Shown here piece after piece: positions 26,615 through 35,246 of a DNA stretch of 53,167 bases (position 1 is its first letter; each line of letters begins with the position of its first letter). Source of the DNA: Acidimicrobiaceae bacterium (lineage in GTDB: Bacteria > Actinomycetota > Acidimicrobiia > Acidimicrobiales > RAAP-2); contig DAHUYG010000068.1 in the NCBI GenBank assembly GCA_027315315.1, forward strand, positions 1-53,167, written 5' to 3'. The translations under genes and the position numbers were made by a program. The notes under the pieces were generated by a model. That model made no database searches. It was given only the letters and a program-made list of their open reading frames with translations, and was not told where the DNA came from.

Positions 26615-27760
26615 GTGGGCGTCGTCGAACACGAGGGGGCGCGTCTCGCGTATCGCGTCGAGGGTCCGGAGCACGCTCCGGCCCTCCTTCTCGCCAACTC
26701 GCTCGGCACCACGACGGCCATGTGGGACGAGCAGGCGGCGGTGCTCTCGCAACGCTTCACGGTCGTGCGCTATGACCACCGTGGGCACGGTGACTCGACC
26801 GCGTCGCCCGGGCCCTACTCGATCGAGCTGCTGGCGCGCGACGCCCTGGCGGTCCTCGACGACATCGGGTTCGAGACGGCGTCGCTGTGCGGCCTGTCGA
26901 TCGGTGGCTCGGTGGTGACCTGGATCGCCGCGCACATGCCCAAGCGAGTCGAGCGGCTCGTCGTGTGCTGCAGCGCACGCCGCTTCGGGCCCCCCGAGCC
27001 CTGGCACGAGCGGGCAGCGCTCGTGCGCTCCGAGGGCCCCGGTGCGCTCCTCGGCACGCTGGTCGGGCGCTGGTTCACCCCGGCCGGGCAGAGGGACGAC
27101 GCGCTGCGTGCCCGGGTCGCCACGATGCTCGCCTCGGTCGACGCCGAGGGCTACGCCGGGTGTTGTGAGGCGATCGCCGGGCTCGAGCTCAGCGCGGAGC
27201 TCGAAGCCGTCGCCGCCCCGACGCTCGTCGTGGCGGGCGCCCTCGACCCCGTCGTCACCCCGGAGGTGGCGCTCGATCTGGCGGGCGGGATCGCCGGCTC
27301 GTCGCTCCTCGTCCTCCCGGCGGCCTCGCACCTCGCCAACCTCGAGCAACCGGCGAGGTTCGCCGAGGCCGTCTTGGACCACCTCTGCGGGCCCCCGGCC
27401 ACCAGAGGGGACACCGCCCGCCGCCGGGTGCTGGGCGACGCCCACGTCGAGCGGGCCCGGGCGAACGCGACGCCCGAGACCGCGCAGTTCCAGGACCTCG
27501 TGGGGCGGGTGGCCTGGGGCGAGATCTGGACCCGGCCCGGCCTCGATCAGCGGACCCGTAGCTGCATCACCGTGGCCATGCTGGTGGCGCTCGGGCGCTT
27601 CGACGAGCTCGAGATGCACCTGCGGGGCGCCGAGCGCAACGGGGTGAGCCGCTCGGAGCTGACCGAGGTCCTCATGCAGAGCGCCATCTACTGCGGCTTC
27701 CCCGCGGCCAACAGCGCGTTCGCGGTGGCCCGCCGGGTCTTTGGGGACGACCATGGCTGA
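26615..27760 (+). CDS. pcaL: Fused 3-oxoadipate enol-lactonase / 4-carboxymuconolactone decarboxylase
   Basis: Protein of 381 residues. Residues 1 to about 260 are an alpha/beta hydrolase (Ser95 in GLSIGG, late His in ASHLANLEQP) corresponding to PcaD. Residues about 270-380 are a carboxymuconolactone decarboxylase domain (TRSCITVAMLVALGRFDELEMHLRGAERNG) corresponding to PcaC. This fusion is known as PcaL in Streptomyces and Rhodococcus. GTG at 26615 follows GGGAGGG and is one base after the pcaB stop. The end overlaps the IclR start by 8 bp. Confidence 0.93.
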   Translation: MGVVEHEGARLAYRVEGPEHAPALLLANSLGTTTAMWDEQAAVLSQRFTVVRYDHRGHGDSTASPGPYSIELLARDALAVLDDIGFETASLCGLSIGGSVVTWIAAHMPKRVERLVVCCSARRFGPPEPWHERAALVRSEGPGALLGTLVGRWFTPAGQRDDALRARVATMLASVDAEGYAGCCEAIAGLELSAELEAVAAPTLVVAGALDPVVTPEVALDLAGGIAGSSLLVLPAASHLANLEQPARFAEAVLDHLCGPPATRGDTARRRVLGDAHVERARANATPETAQFQDLVGRVAWGEIWTRPGLDQRTRSCITVAMLVALGRFDELEMHLRGAERNGVSRSELTEVLMQSAIYCGFPAANSAFAVARRVFGDDHG

Positions 27761-28577
27761 GCCCGCCGGCGGCGGCGCCCTCACGCGGGGGCACTCCGAC
27801 TACATCCAGTCCCTCGAACGCGGGCTCGCGGTGCTGCGGGCCTTCGGGCCCGAGCACTCGGCGCTCACCCTGAGCGATGTGGCGCGCATCACCGGGCTCA
27901 CCCGGGCCGCCGCCCGCCGGTTCCTCCTGACCCTCGTCGAGCTCGGCTACGTCACGACGGACAACCGGTTGTTCTCGCTCAGCCCCAAGGTGCTCGAGCT
28001 CGGCTACAGCTACCTGTCGGGCCTCGGGCTCACCGACATCGCGGTCCCCCACATGGAGGAGCTGGTGGCCTCGGTGCAGGAGTCGTCGTCGATCGCTGTA
28101 CTCGACGGCGACGAGATCGTCTATGTGGTGCGCGTGCCGACGAAGCGCATCATGACCGTCTCGATCACCGTCGGCACCCGGTTCCCCGCCTACGGCACCT
28201 CGATGGGCCGGGTGCTGCTCGGCGCGCTGTGCGACGACGATCTCGACGCCTATCTGCGCCGGGTGCACCTGAGCCCGCTCACGCCCCGGACGGTCACCGA
28301 CCCCGAGCGGCTTCGCAGAATCGTCGAGGAGACGAGGGACAAGGGGTTCGCGCTGGTGGACCAGGAGCTCGAGGACGGGCTGCGCTCGGTGGCGGTGCCC
28401 ATCGTCGACGCCCGGGGCACCACCTTCGCCGCCGTCAACGTCTCGGCCCACTCGAGCCGGGTCACCGTGGACGAGCTGCGGAGCCGGTATCTCGAACGGC
28501 TGATGGAGACCGCGGCCAAGATCAACGCCGACCTGCGCGCCGTTGGGACCGCGGCGGGCCGGGTCCGGCTGCACTGA
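27753..28577 (+). CDS. IclR family regulator of aromatic degradation (PcaR/PobR-like)
   Basis: Protein of 274 residues: N-terminal winged helix at about 17-75 (LTLSDVARITGLTRAAARRFLLTLVELGYV) and a C-terminal effector domain with the ISAHSSRVT-like motif (here VSAHSSRVT) typical of the PcaR/PcaU/PobR branch. These respond to protocatechuate, 4-hydroxybenzoate or 3-oxoadipate. ATG at 27753 overlaps the pcaL end. It is encoded within the operon it probably controls; candidate sites are the palindromes at 22388-22419 and 36805-36838 (inference). Confidence 0.9.
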   Translation: MAEPAGGGALTRGHSDYIQSLERGLAVLRAFGPEHSALTLSDVARITGLTRAAARRFLLTLVELGYVTTDNRLFSLSPKVLELGYSYLSGLGLTDIAVPHMEELVASVQESSSIAVLDGDEIVYVVRVPTKRIMTVSITVGTRFPAYGTSMGRVLLGALCDDDLDAYLRRVHLSPLTPRTVTDPERLRRIVEETRDKGFALVDQELEDGLRSVAVPIVDARGTTFAAVNVSAHSSRVTVDELRSRYLERLMETAAKINADLRAVGTAAGRVRLH

Positions 28578-29758
28578 TGGCGGACATGGAGACCCAGGTC
28601 GCGATCGTGGGCGCCGGGCCGGCCGGCCTCGTCCTCTCGCACCTCTTGCACACCCGGGGCATCGACAGCGTGGTCCTCGAGGCGCGCAGCCGGGAGCACG
28701 TGGAGAGCCGGGTCCGCGCCGGCGTGCTCGAGCAGGCCTCCACCGACCTGCTGGTCTCGACCGGCGTGGGCGAGCGCCTCCTGGCCGAGGGTGCGGTGCA
28801 CCGGGGGGTCAACCTCCAGTTCGACGGCGAGCGCAACCGGATCGACTTCGCCGAGCTGGCCGACGGCCGGACGATCACCGTCTATGGCCAGCAGGAGGTG
28901 GTGCGGGACCTCATCGCGGCCCGGCTGGCCTCCGGGGGCACCGTGCTCTTCGAGGTCGACGACGCGCTCCCCCGCGACGTCTCGGGGCCGCGCCCGACGG
29001 TCAGCTTCCGGCACGGGGGGACCGACCACGAGCTCGCCTGCGACGTGGTGGCGGGCTGCGACGGCTTCCACGGGGTCTGTCGCAGCGTCATCCCCGGGCA
29101 CCTGCTCCGTGCGTTCGAGCGGGAGTACCCCTTCGGGTGGCTCGGGGTCCTGGTCGCCGTCGCCCCGTCCACCGACGAGCTCATCTACGCGTTCCACGAG
29201 CGCGGCTTCGCGCTGCACAGCCTGCGCTCGCCGGAGATCTCTCGCCTCTACATCCAGGTCGACCCGGCCGACGACATCGCGAACTGGCCCGACGAGCGCA
29301 TCTGGGAGGAGCTCCAGGTCCGGCTCGCCGCTCCGGGCTGGACGCTCGAGGAGGGGCCGATCCTGGAGAAGGGCATCACCGCCATGCGCAGCTACGTGTG
29401 CGAGCCGATGCAGCACGGCAACCTCTTCCTCGCCGGCGACGCCGCCCACATCGTCCCGCCCACCGGCGCCAAGGGCATGAACCTGGCGATCGCCGACGTG
29501 ATCGTGCTCGCCGGGGCGCTCGCCTCGTGGTTCGAGCGCTCCGAGCGGGAGGGCCTCGACGGCTACTCGGAGACCTGCCTGCGTCGGGTCTGGCGGGTCC
29601 AGGACTTCTCGAACACGATGACCGAGCTCCTGCACGTGCTGCCCGGTGGCGATCCCTTCGCGCAACGCGTCCAGCGGGCGAGGCAGCGCTACGTGGCCAG
29701 CTCGGTCGCGATGCGCCGCACCATCGCCGAGAACTACGTGGGGCTCCCGATCTCCTGA
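28577..29758 (+). CDS. pobA: 4-Hydroxybenzoate 3-monooxygenase
   Basis: FAD-dependent hydroxylase of 393 residues that turns 4-hydroxybenzoate into protocatechuate, the substrate of PcaHG. Motifs: GAGPAG (12-17), the CDGFHG loop in the middle and GDAAHIVPPTGAKGMN in the second FAD motif. The ESRVRAGVLEQ segment near residue 40 and the SRLYIQV strand are conserved in PobA. ATG at 28577 overlaps the last base of the IclR stop (TGATG). It is the last gene of the operon, ending four bases from the stop of the opposing pseudogene. Confidence 0.93.
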   Translation: MADMETQVAIVGAGPAGLVLSHLLHTRGIDSVVLEARSREHVESRVRAGVLEQASTDLLVSTGVGERLLAEGAVHRGVNLQFDGERNRIDFAELADGRTITVYGQQEVVRDLIAARLASGGTVLFEVDDALPRDVSGPRPTVSFRHGGTDHELACDVVAGCDGFHGVCRSVIPGHLLRAFEREYPFGWLGVLVAVAPSTDELIYAFHERGFALHSLRSPEISRLYIQVDPADDIANWPDERIWEELQVRLAAPGWTLEEGPILEKGITAMRSYVCEPMQHGNLFLAGDAAHIVPPTGAKGMNLAIADVIVLAGALASWFERSEREGLDGYSETCLRRVWRVQDFSNTMTELLHVLPGGDPFAQRVQRARQRYVASSVAMRRTIAENYVGLPIS

Positions 29759-29762
29759 TCCC

Positions 29763-30142
29763 TCACAGCGCCCCCGAGCACCGTAGGGCGGCGATTCGAT
29801 CAGGGCGTATCGCGCGATGCGGGCCAACAACGCGTCGGTGTGCTCGCCGAGCCGTGGCGCCGGGGCGAGCGGCGACTGCGACGAGTGGGCGAAGCGGATC
29901 GGGAGCCCCGAGGTCATGATGCCGGGGATCTCGCCGAGCTCGGGGTGCACCACGGGCACGGTCTCGCCTCGAGCCACCACCCGCTCGTCGCGCACGGCCT
30001 CTTGGGGCGTGCGCACCGGGCGGCCGGCAGCGAGGATCCCGACGACCGCGTAGACCGGGCCGGCCAGCGCCCGGGTCAGATCGACGACGACGATCCCTGC
30101 GAGCGGGCCGTCGCCGGATTGCTCCGGCTGGGTCGTGGTCAT
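29763..30142 (-). pseudogene. CaiB/BaiF CoA-transferase with internal deletion and frameshift
   Basis: The start is intact: AGGAG, ATG at 30142, then DGPLAGIVVVDLTRALAGP, the usual N-terminus of this roughly 400-residue family. The chain then jumps directly to its C-terminal part (GRPVRTPQEAV, VVHPELGEIPG, APRLGEHTDALLARIA), so about 270 residues are missing. Near 29806 a one-base shift takes the frame away from the expected ending PDRIAALRCSGAL, which lies in the next frame up to 29763. Without that frame the stop is lost and the frame runs on beneath pobA. Confidence 0.8.
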
Positions 30143-30292
30143 CTGCTCCTCTCGGCCGCGCCGGGTCGATCGTCGGGTCCCGGGACCCGGCCAGCATGAC
30201 GCGGGGCGAGGCGCCCGCCCAAGGCCGGCGGCGGCGTGGGACCTCGGCGGCCGATCCGAGAGTTCCGGGGTGCGAGTGGCCCGGGGGCGGCC

Positions 30293-31753
30293 TCAGAACG
30301 GGTAGTCGGCCAGCCTGCTCTGGGCGGTCACCCACTGCACCTCGGTGAACGCCTCGAGGTTGGCCCTGGTCCCCCCGAGGCGCGAGCCGGTGCCCGAGTC
30401 GCCCACCCCGCCGAAGGGGATCACGGCCTCGTCGGCCACCGTCATGTCGTTGATGTGCACGGCCCCGCTCGGGATCCGCTCCGAGAGCTCCAGGGCGGCC
30501 ATCGCATCGTCCGAGAGGATGGAGAGCGACAGCCCGTAGGGGGTGTCGCTCGCCATGGCCACCGCCTCGTCGAGGCCCGAGTAGGCGACCACCGGCGCCA
30601 CCGGACCGAACACCTCCTCCATGTAGGCCGGCGCCGATCTCGGCACCTCGGTCAGCACGGTTGGCCGGTAGAAGAGGCCCTCGTAGGTGCCGCCCGCCGC
30701 GAGGGTGGCGCCCTGGGCCACGCTCGCCTCCACCATCGCGTGGATGCTGTCGCGTTGGCGCTCGTCGATGATCGGTCCGAGGGCGACCTGCTCGGTGGCC
30801 GGGTTGCCGACCGGGAGGTGCTCAGCGTGCTGCGCGAGCAGCGCGCTGTACTCCTGCGCGATCGACGCGTCGACGATGTGGCGGCCCGTCGTCATACAGA
30901 TCTGGCCCTGGTGGAGAAACGAGCCGAAGGCGCCGATCGACGCGGCCTTCTCCAGGTCCACGCCGGCCATCACGATCATGGCCGAGTTGCCGCCGAGCTC
31001 GAGGTGGACGCGCTTCAGGTGGGCGGCGGCGTTGGCCGCCACCAGGCGTCCGGCACGGCTCGACCCCGTGAACGAGACGATCCGCACCCGGGGATCGGCG
31101 ACGACGGCCTCGCCCACGTCGGCGCCGCCCGGTAACACGCAGAAGAGGCCCTCGGGGAGGCCGGCCTCTTCGAGGATGCGGGCGATCGCGACGCCCCCGC
31201 ACACCGCGGTGCGGGTGTCGGGCTTGAGCACGACCGCGTTCCCGAGGGCGAGCGCCGGGACGATCGAGCGGATGGAGAGGATCAGGGGGAAGTTGAATGG
31301 CGCGATCACGCCGACCACGCCGGCCGGCATCCGGCGCGAGAAGCTGAGTCGCGGCGCCTCACTGCGTAGGACCTCGCCGAAGGGCTGTGCGGCGAGCGCG
31401 GCCGCCTCGTGGCACTCCGCCTCGGCAACGTGGGTCTCGAGCTCGGCCTTGGGCGGGATCGACCCCGCCTCGCGGATGATCCAGCCCTGGATCTCGGCCG
31501 CATGGGTCGCGAAGAGGTCGCCGGCCCGCCGGAGGACGCCGGCCCGCTCGAGATAGGGCGCCGCCGCCCAGGCCCGCTGGGCGGTGCCGGCGAGCGCGGC
31601 GGCCCGGCCGACATCCTCGGGCACTGCGAGGCCCATGCGCCCGAGCGAGCCGCCGGTCGCCGGCTCGACGACGTCGTAGTCACCGCCGCCGCCCTTGGTC
31701 CACCCCCCGAGATAGATGCTCGACTGCCAGTCGTCGTGCTCGAGCAACGTCAT
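30293..31753 (-). CDS. Aldehyde dehydrogenase, benzaldehyde/vanillin type
   Basis: NAD(P)-dependent aldehyde dehydrogenase of 486 residues. The general base Glu252 (LELGGNS), the nucleophile Cys286 (GQICMTTGR), the cofactor loop FTGSSRAG (228-235) and the PFNFP segment (152-156) are all present. GQICM at the active site is typical of the aryl-aldehyde branch (benzaldehyde, vanillin, 4-hydroxybenzaldehyde). Such an enzyme would feed aromatic acids into the pca operon that faces it. It is the last gene of the Liv operon, 33 bp after the permease gene. The substrate is inferred from context. Confidence 0.88.
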   Translation of the reverse strand: MTLLEHDDWQSSIYLGGWTKGGGGDYDVVEPATGGSLGRMGLAVPEDVGRAAALAGTAQRAWAAAPYLERAGVLRRAGDLFATHAAEIQGWIIREAGSIPPKAELETHVAEAECHEAAALAAQPFGEVLRSEAPRLSFSRRMPAGVVGVIAPFNFPLILSIRSIVPALALGNAVVLKPDTRTAVCGGVAIARILEEAGLPEGLFCVLPGGADVGEAVVADPRVRIVSFTGSSRAGRLVAANAAAHLKRVHLELGGNSAMIVMAGVDLEKAASIGAFGSFLHQGQICMTTGRHIVDASIAQEYSALLAQHAEHLPVGNPATEQVALGPIIDERQRDSIHAMVEASVAQGATLAAGGTYEGLFYRPTVLTEVPRSAPAYMEEVFGPVAPVVAYSGLDEAVAMASDTPYGLSLSILSDDAMAALELSERIPSGAVHINDMTVADEAVIPFGGVGDSGTGSRLGGTRANLEAFTEVQWVTAQSRLADYPF

Positions 31754-31786
31754 GTCCCGTCCTTTCTCGCCGTCTCCGGTTCCGCC

Positions 31787-32884
31787 TCATCGATCGCCGG
31801 CCGCCGCCGGCTGGGGCTCCGGCCCGCGTTCGGCCGGCGCCCGTGCTTCGCGTCGGCCCGGTGCGACCAGGTAGCCGACGGGGAAGAACTCGAAGCGCAG
31901 GCGCCGGGTGAGGGTGCCCCACAGCCCACGGGGGAGCCAGATCGCGACCACCACCGCCACCGCGCCCACGATGATCAGGTACCACGCCCCGTGCTGGGCC
32001 AGGTTCTGCTGCAGCGCGAAGTAGATGACCGTGCCGATGATCGGGCCCTCCATGGTCCCCATCCCACCGATCAGGGTCACGAAGATGATCTCCGCCGACC
32101 ACTGGACGCTGAAGGCCGACGCCGGCTCCACCTGGAGCTGGCTGACGGCGAGGATGGCGCCGGCGGCGCCGCACCCGAGGGCGGCCACCAAGAACACGAC
32201 GTGGCGCGCGAGCACGACCCGGGCGCCCGACGCCCGGGCGGCGTCCTCGTCGTCGCGGACCGCGGCGAGCACGAGGCCGAGCCGGCTGCGGAGCAGCAGG
32301 TAGCTCATGGCGAGCGCCACCACCACCACGGCGAGGGCCGACCAGTAGCTGATGTCGGCGAACTGGGTGGGCGACAGGCTGGACAGGCCGGGCACCGGGT
32401 GCCCGGTGCCGCCCCCGATCGAGGTGATCGAGCTGATCACGAGCTGGGCGGCGCTCGCGACCACCCAGGTCGCGATGGCGAAGTAGCCGCCCTTGGTCCG
32501 AAAGACGAGCATCGAGATCGGGACCGCGATGAGGGCGCTCACCACCGCCGCGATGGGGATAACGGTGAAGGGCTCCATCCCGTTGATGGCGCCCACGACG
32601 ACGGCGTAGGCGCCGAGGCCGATGAACGCCTGCTGGCCGATCGAGACCATGCCGGCGTAGCCGGCGAGCAGGTTCCACATGGTCGAGATCGTGAGCAGGA
32701 CGAAGGCGTTGATGAGCAGCGAGGTGTCGCCGGTGGACACGATCGCCGGCATGAACGCGAGGAGCACCACCACCCCGAGGGCCAGGGGGACGAGCCACCC
32801 CGAGGGTCGGGCCGACCGCCGGACGCGCAGGGCGCCCGGCCCGTCGAGGGCGTCTTGGGGCAACAGGCCGGACGCGGCGCTCAC
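31787..32884 (-). CDS. livM: LivM-type ABC permease
   Basis: Membrane protein of 365 residues with about nine hydrophobic segments and the LivM motif GGxGTxxGPIIG (GGMGTMEGPIIGTVIYF). The cytoplasmic loop with RLGLVLAAVRDDEDAARASG is the EAA-like region contacting the ATPase. The C-terminal tail of about 45 residues is Arg/Pro/Ala-rich. GTG at 32884 overlaps the livH stop (GTGA). It pairs with LivH to form the channel of the second importer; its substrate is probably an aromatic compound, judged from the operon partner aldehyde dehydrogenase (inference). Confidence 0.9.
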   Translation of the reverse strand: MSAASGLLPQDALDGPGALRVRRSARPSGWLVPLALGVVVLLAFMPAIVSTGDTSLLINAFVLLTISTMWNLLAGYAGMVSIGQQAFIGLGAYAVVVGAINGMEPFTVIPIAAVVSALIAVPISMLVFRTKGGYFAIATWVVASAAQLVISSITSIGGGTGHPVPGLSSLSPTQFADISYWSALAVVVVALAMSYLLLRSRLGLVLAAVRDDEDAARASGARVVLARHVVFLVAALGCGAAGAILAVSQLQVEPASAFSVQWSAEIIFVTLIGGMGTMEGPIIGTVIYFALQQNLAQHGAWYLIIVGAVAVVVAIWLPRGLWGTLTRRLRFEFFPVGYLVAPGRREARAPAERGPEPQPAAAGDR

Positions 32885-33753
32885 GCCGCCTCCCGAACCG
32901 CGAACAGGCCCCGCGACCTGAAGGCGAGGACGGCCAGGAACACGACGTGTCCGGCCAGGATCTGGTACGCCGGGTTGATCTGCGCGCCGATCTGCTGCGC
33001 GACACCGAGGACGATCCCCCCGACGAGCGTGCCCCACAGCGAGCCGATGCCGCCGATCACCACCGCCTCGAAGGCGAACAGGAGGTTGCTCGTGCCGGTG
33101 GTCGGCGCGAACTCGGTGATCATCCCCGACGCCAACCCGGCGAGCGCGACCGTCGCCAGTGCGATCGCCGCCGCGATGCCGAACACGTGGCGGTGGTTGA
33201 TCCCGACGAGCTCGGCGGCCTCCCGGTCGTCGGCCACGGCACGGATCTGGCGGCCCGTCGAGGTGCGCGAGAGCATCAGCTGGAGGGCGGCCAGCAGCAC
33301 CACCGCGACGATCAGGACGGCCAACGAGACGTCGGAGATCGAGATGACGTTGTTGGGGTTGATGGAGTCGGCGATCAGCCCGCCGATGTCGAGCGACTGA
33401 CCGTTGGCCGTGAAGGCCTGGAGCAACGCGTTCTCGGTGATGACCGAGAGGCCGAAGGTCACGAGCAGGATGGTGAGCGGATCGCCACGGCTGAGCGCTG
33501 CCTGGAACAGCGTGCGTTGCAAGATGTAGCCGCCGAGGGCGAAGATCGGCACCACCACGAGGAAGCCCCAGACCATGGGGAGATGCGTCGAGGGGACGAG
33601 CACCACCGCGACGTAGCCGGCGATGACCGCGAAGTCGCCGTGGGCGAGGTTGATGATCCCCATCACGCCAAAGAGCAGCGAGAGCCCGGTGGCGAACAGG
33701 GCGTAGAACCCGCCGAGCAGGATCCCCTGGAGGATGGCGTTGAGCCAGGTCAC
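32881..33753 (-). CDS. livH: LivH-type ABC permease
   Basis: Membrane protein of 290 residues with the LivH opening GILLGGFYALFATGLSLLFGVMGIINLAHGDF and the late GGIGSLWGTLVGG motif. The loop GRQIRAVADDREAAELVGI contacts the ATPases. GTG at 33753 overlaps the livF stop (GTGA), and the frame further upstream to 34122 lies within livF and is discarded. It forms the channel together with LivM. Confidence 0.92.
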   Translation of the reverse strand: MTWLNAILQGILLGGFYALFATGLSLLFGVMGIINLAHGDFAVIAGYVAVVLVPSTHLPMVWGFLVVVPIFALGGYILQRTLFQAALSRGDPLTILLVTFGLSVITENALLQAFTANGQSLDIGGLIADSINPNNVISISDVSLAVLIVAVVLLAALQLMLSRTSTGRQIRAVADDREAAELVGINHRHVFGIAAAIALATVALAGLASGMITEFAPTTGTSNLLFAFEAVVIGGIGSLWGTLVGGIVLGVAQQIGAQINPAYQILAGHVVFLAVLAFRSRGLFAVREAA

Positions 33754-34499
33754 GCCGGCGCCCCACCGTGATCCGGGGTGGCGGCGTGCAGGCCGAAGTA
33801 CGCGGCCTCGATGCTGGGGCGGTCGAGCTCGTCCGCCCGTCCCTCGAGCGTCGTGCGGCCCTCGAGGAGGCACAGCACGCGGCCGGCCGCCCGCATCGCC
33901 TGGCTCACGTCCTGCTCGACGAGGAGGATGGTCACCCCCGAGGACAAGAGCTCGGGGAGCAGCCCGTAGATCCGCTGCACCACGACCGGGGCGAGCCCGA
34001 GCGAGAGCTCGTCGAGCAGCAGGATCCTGGGGTTCGCCACGAGCGCCCGGCCGATCGCCACGGCCTGCTGCTCGCCGCCCGAGAGCCGGGCCGCCCGCTG
34101 GCGTCGGCGCTCCACCATCCACGGGAAGAGCTCGTAGACGCGCTGGAGGTCGAAGGGGCCCTTCCTCGCACGGTGCGCACCGACCCGGAGGTTCTCCTCG
34201 ACCGTGAGCGACGGGAAGAGCCGCCGGCCCTCGGGGACGAGCGCCAGTCCCCGGGCAAGGCGCTCGGTCGTGGGCAACCCGGTGATGTCCTCCCCGTCGA
34301 AGACGACCCGTCCCGCCGTGGGTGGGTGCAGGCCAGCGATGGCCCGCAAGAGCGTCGACTTGCCCGCACCGTTGGCACCGATGATCGCGAAGGTCTCGCC
34401 ACCGCCCACCGAGAAGCTCACCGCGTCGAGCGCGCAGAGCTGCCCGTGGTGGACCGTGAGGGCCTTGACGGCGAGGAGCGCAGGCGCCTCGTCGCTCAC
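33750..34499 (-). CDS. livF: LivF-type ABC ATPase (second system)
   Basis: Protein of 249 residues with Walker A GANGAGKS, VPEGRRLF after the Q-loop, signature LSGGEQQ and Walker B ILLLDE followed by LSLGLAPVVV, all standard for LivF. GTG at 34499 overlaps the livG stop (GTGA). With LivG it powers the LivH-LivM channel. Confidence 0.92.
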   Translation of the reverse strand: MSDEAPALLAVKALTVHHGQLCALDAVSFSVGGGETFAIIGANGAGKSTLLRAIAGLHPPTAGRVVFDGEDITGLPTTERLARGLALVPEGRRLFPSLTVEENLRVGAHRARKGPFDLQRVYELFPWMVERRRQRAARLSGGEQQAVAIGRALVANPRILLLDELSLGLAPVVVQRIYGLLPELLSSGVTILLVEQDVSQAMRAAGRVLCLLEGRTTLEGRADELDRPSIEAAYFGLHAATPDHGGAPA

Positions 34500-35239
34500 G
34501 CGATGCCCTCGATCGCGAGCTCGTCGGTCCCGAGATACACCTCCCTGACCGCCGCGCTCTCGAGCACCTGGCGAGGCTCGCCGTCGGCGATGAAGGTGCC
34601 GCCCGACAGGCACAGGAGGCGCTCGACGGCGTCGAGCAGGGCCCGGACCACGTGCTCGATCCAGATCACCGCGGTGCCCTCGTCTCGGATCGAACGCACC
34701 ACGGCGACGAGGTCGCGGACCTCGGGCTCCGTGAGGCCGCCGGCGACCTCGTCGAGGAGCAGGAGTCGCGGCCCTGTGGCGAGCGCCCGGGCCAGCTCGA
34801 GGCGCTTGCGGTCGAGCAGGCCGAGCGAGCCTGCGTTGCGGTTGGCGCGCTCAGCGAGCCCGCAGCGCTCGAGGGAGGCAATCGCCCGCCCGTGGCTCGA
34901 CGCCCCGCGTTGGCGGCCGCCCTGCTGAGCGGCGATCAGCACGTTCTCGAAGACGTTCATCCGCTCGAAGGGCTTGGGCACCTGATAGGTCCGGCCGATC
35001 CCGAGGCGGCAGCGAGCGCCGGGGTCGAGGCGGTTGATCCTGGCGCCGTCGAAGACGACGCTGCCGCCGTCGGGCCGCACGTCCCCCGAGATCACGCCGA
35101 AGAGCGTCGTCTTCCCCGCACCGTTGGGCCCGACGATGCCCACCGCCGCCCCCCGCTCGACCATGAGCGAGATGCCGTCCGCCACGACGACCCCCCCGAA
35201 CCGTTTTGAGATGTTCGCCAGTTCGAGGAGGGCGGCCAC
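34496..35239 (-). CDS. livG: LivG-type ABC ATPase
   Basis: Protein of 247 residues with Walker A GPNGAGKT, the LivG-typical RTYQVPKPFERMNVFENV region and Walker B LLLLDEVAGGL. The signature region reads LGLLDRKRLELARAL, a degenerate LSGG motif common in LivG. GTG at 35239 is seven bases after the binding-protein stop. It is the second gene of the operon. Confidence 0.9.
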   Translation of the reverse strand: MAALLELANISKRFGGVVVADGISLMVERGAAVGIVGPNGAGKTTLFGVISGDVRPDGGSVVFDGARINRLDPGARCRLGIGRTYQVPKPFERMNVFENVLIAAQQGGRQRGASSHGRAIASLERCGLAERANRNAGSLGLLDRKRLELARALATGPRLLLLDEVAGGLTEPEVRDLVAVVRSIRDEGTAVIWIEHVVRALLDAVERLLCLSGGTFIADGEPRQVLESAAVREVYLGTDELAIEGIA

Positions 35240-35246
35240 CTTCGCC

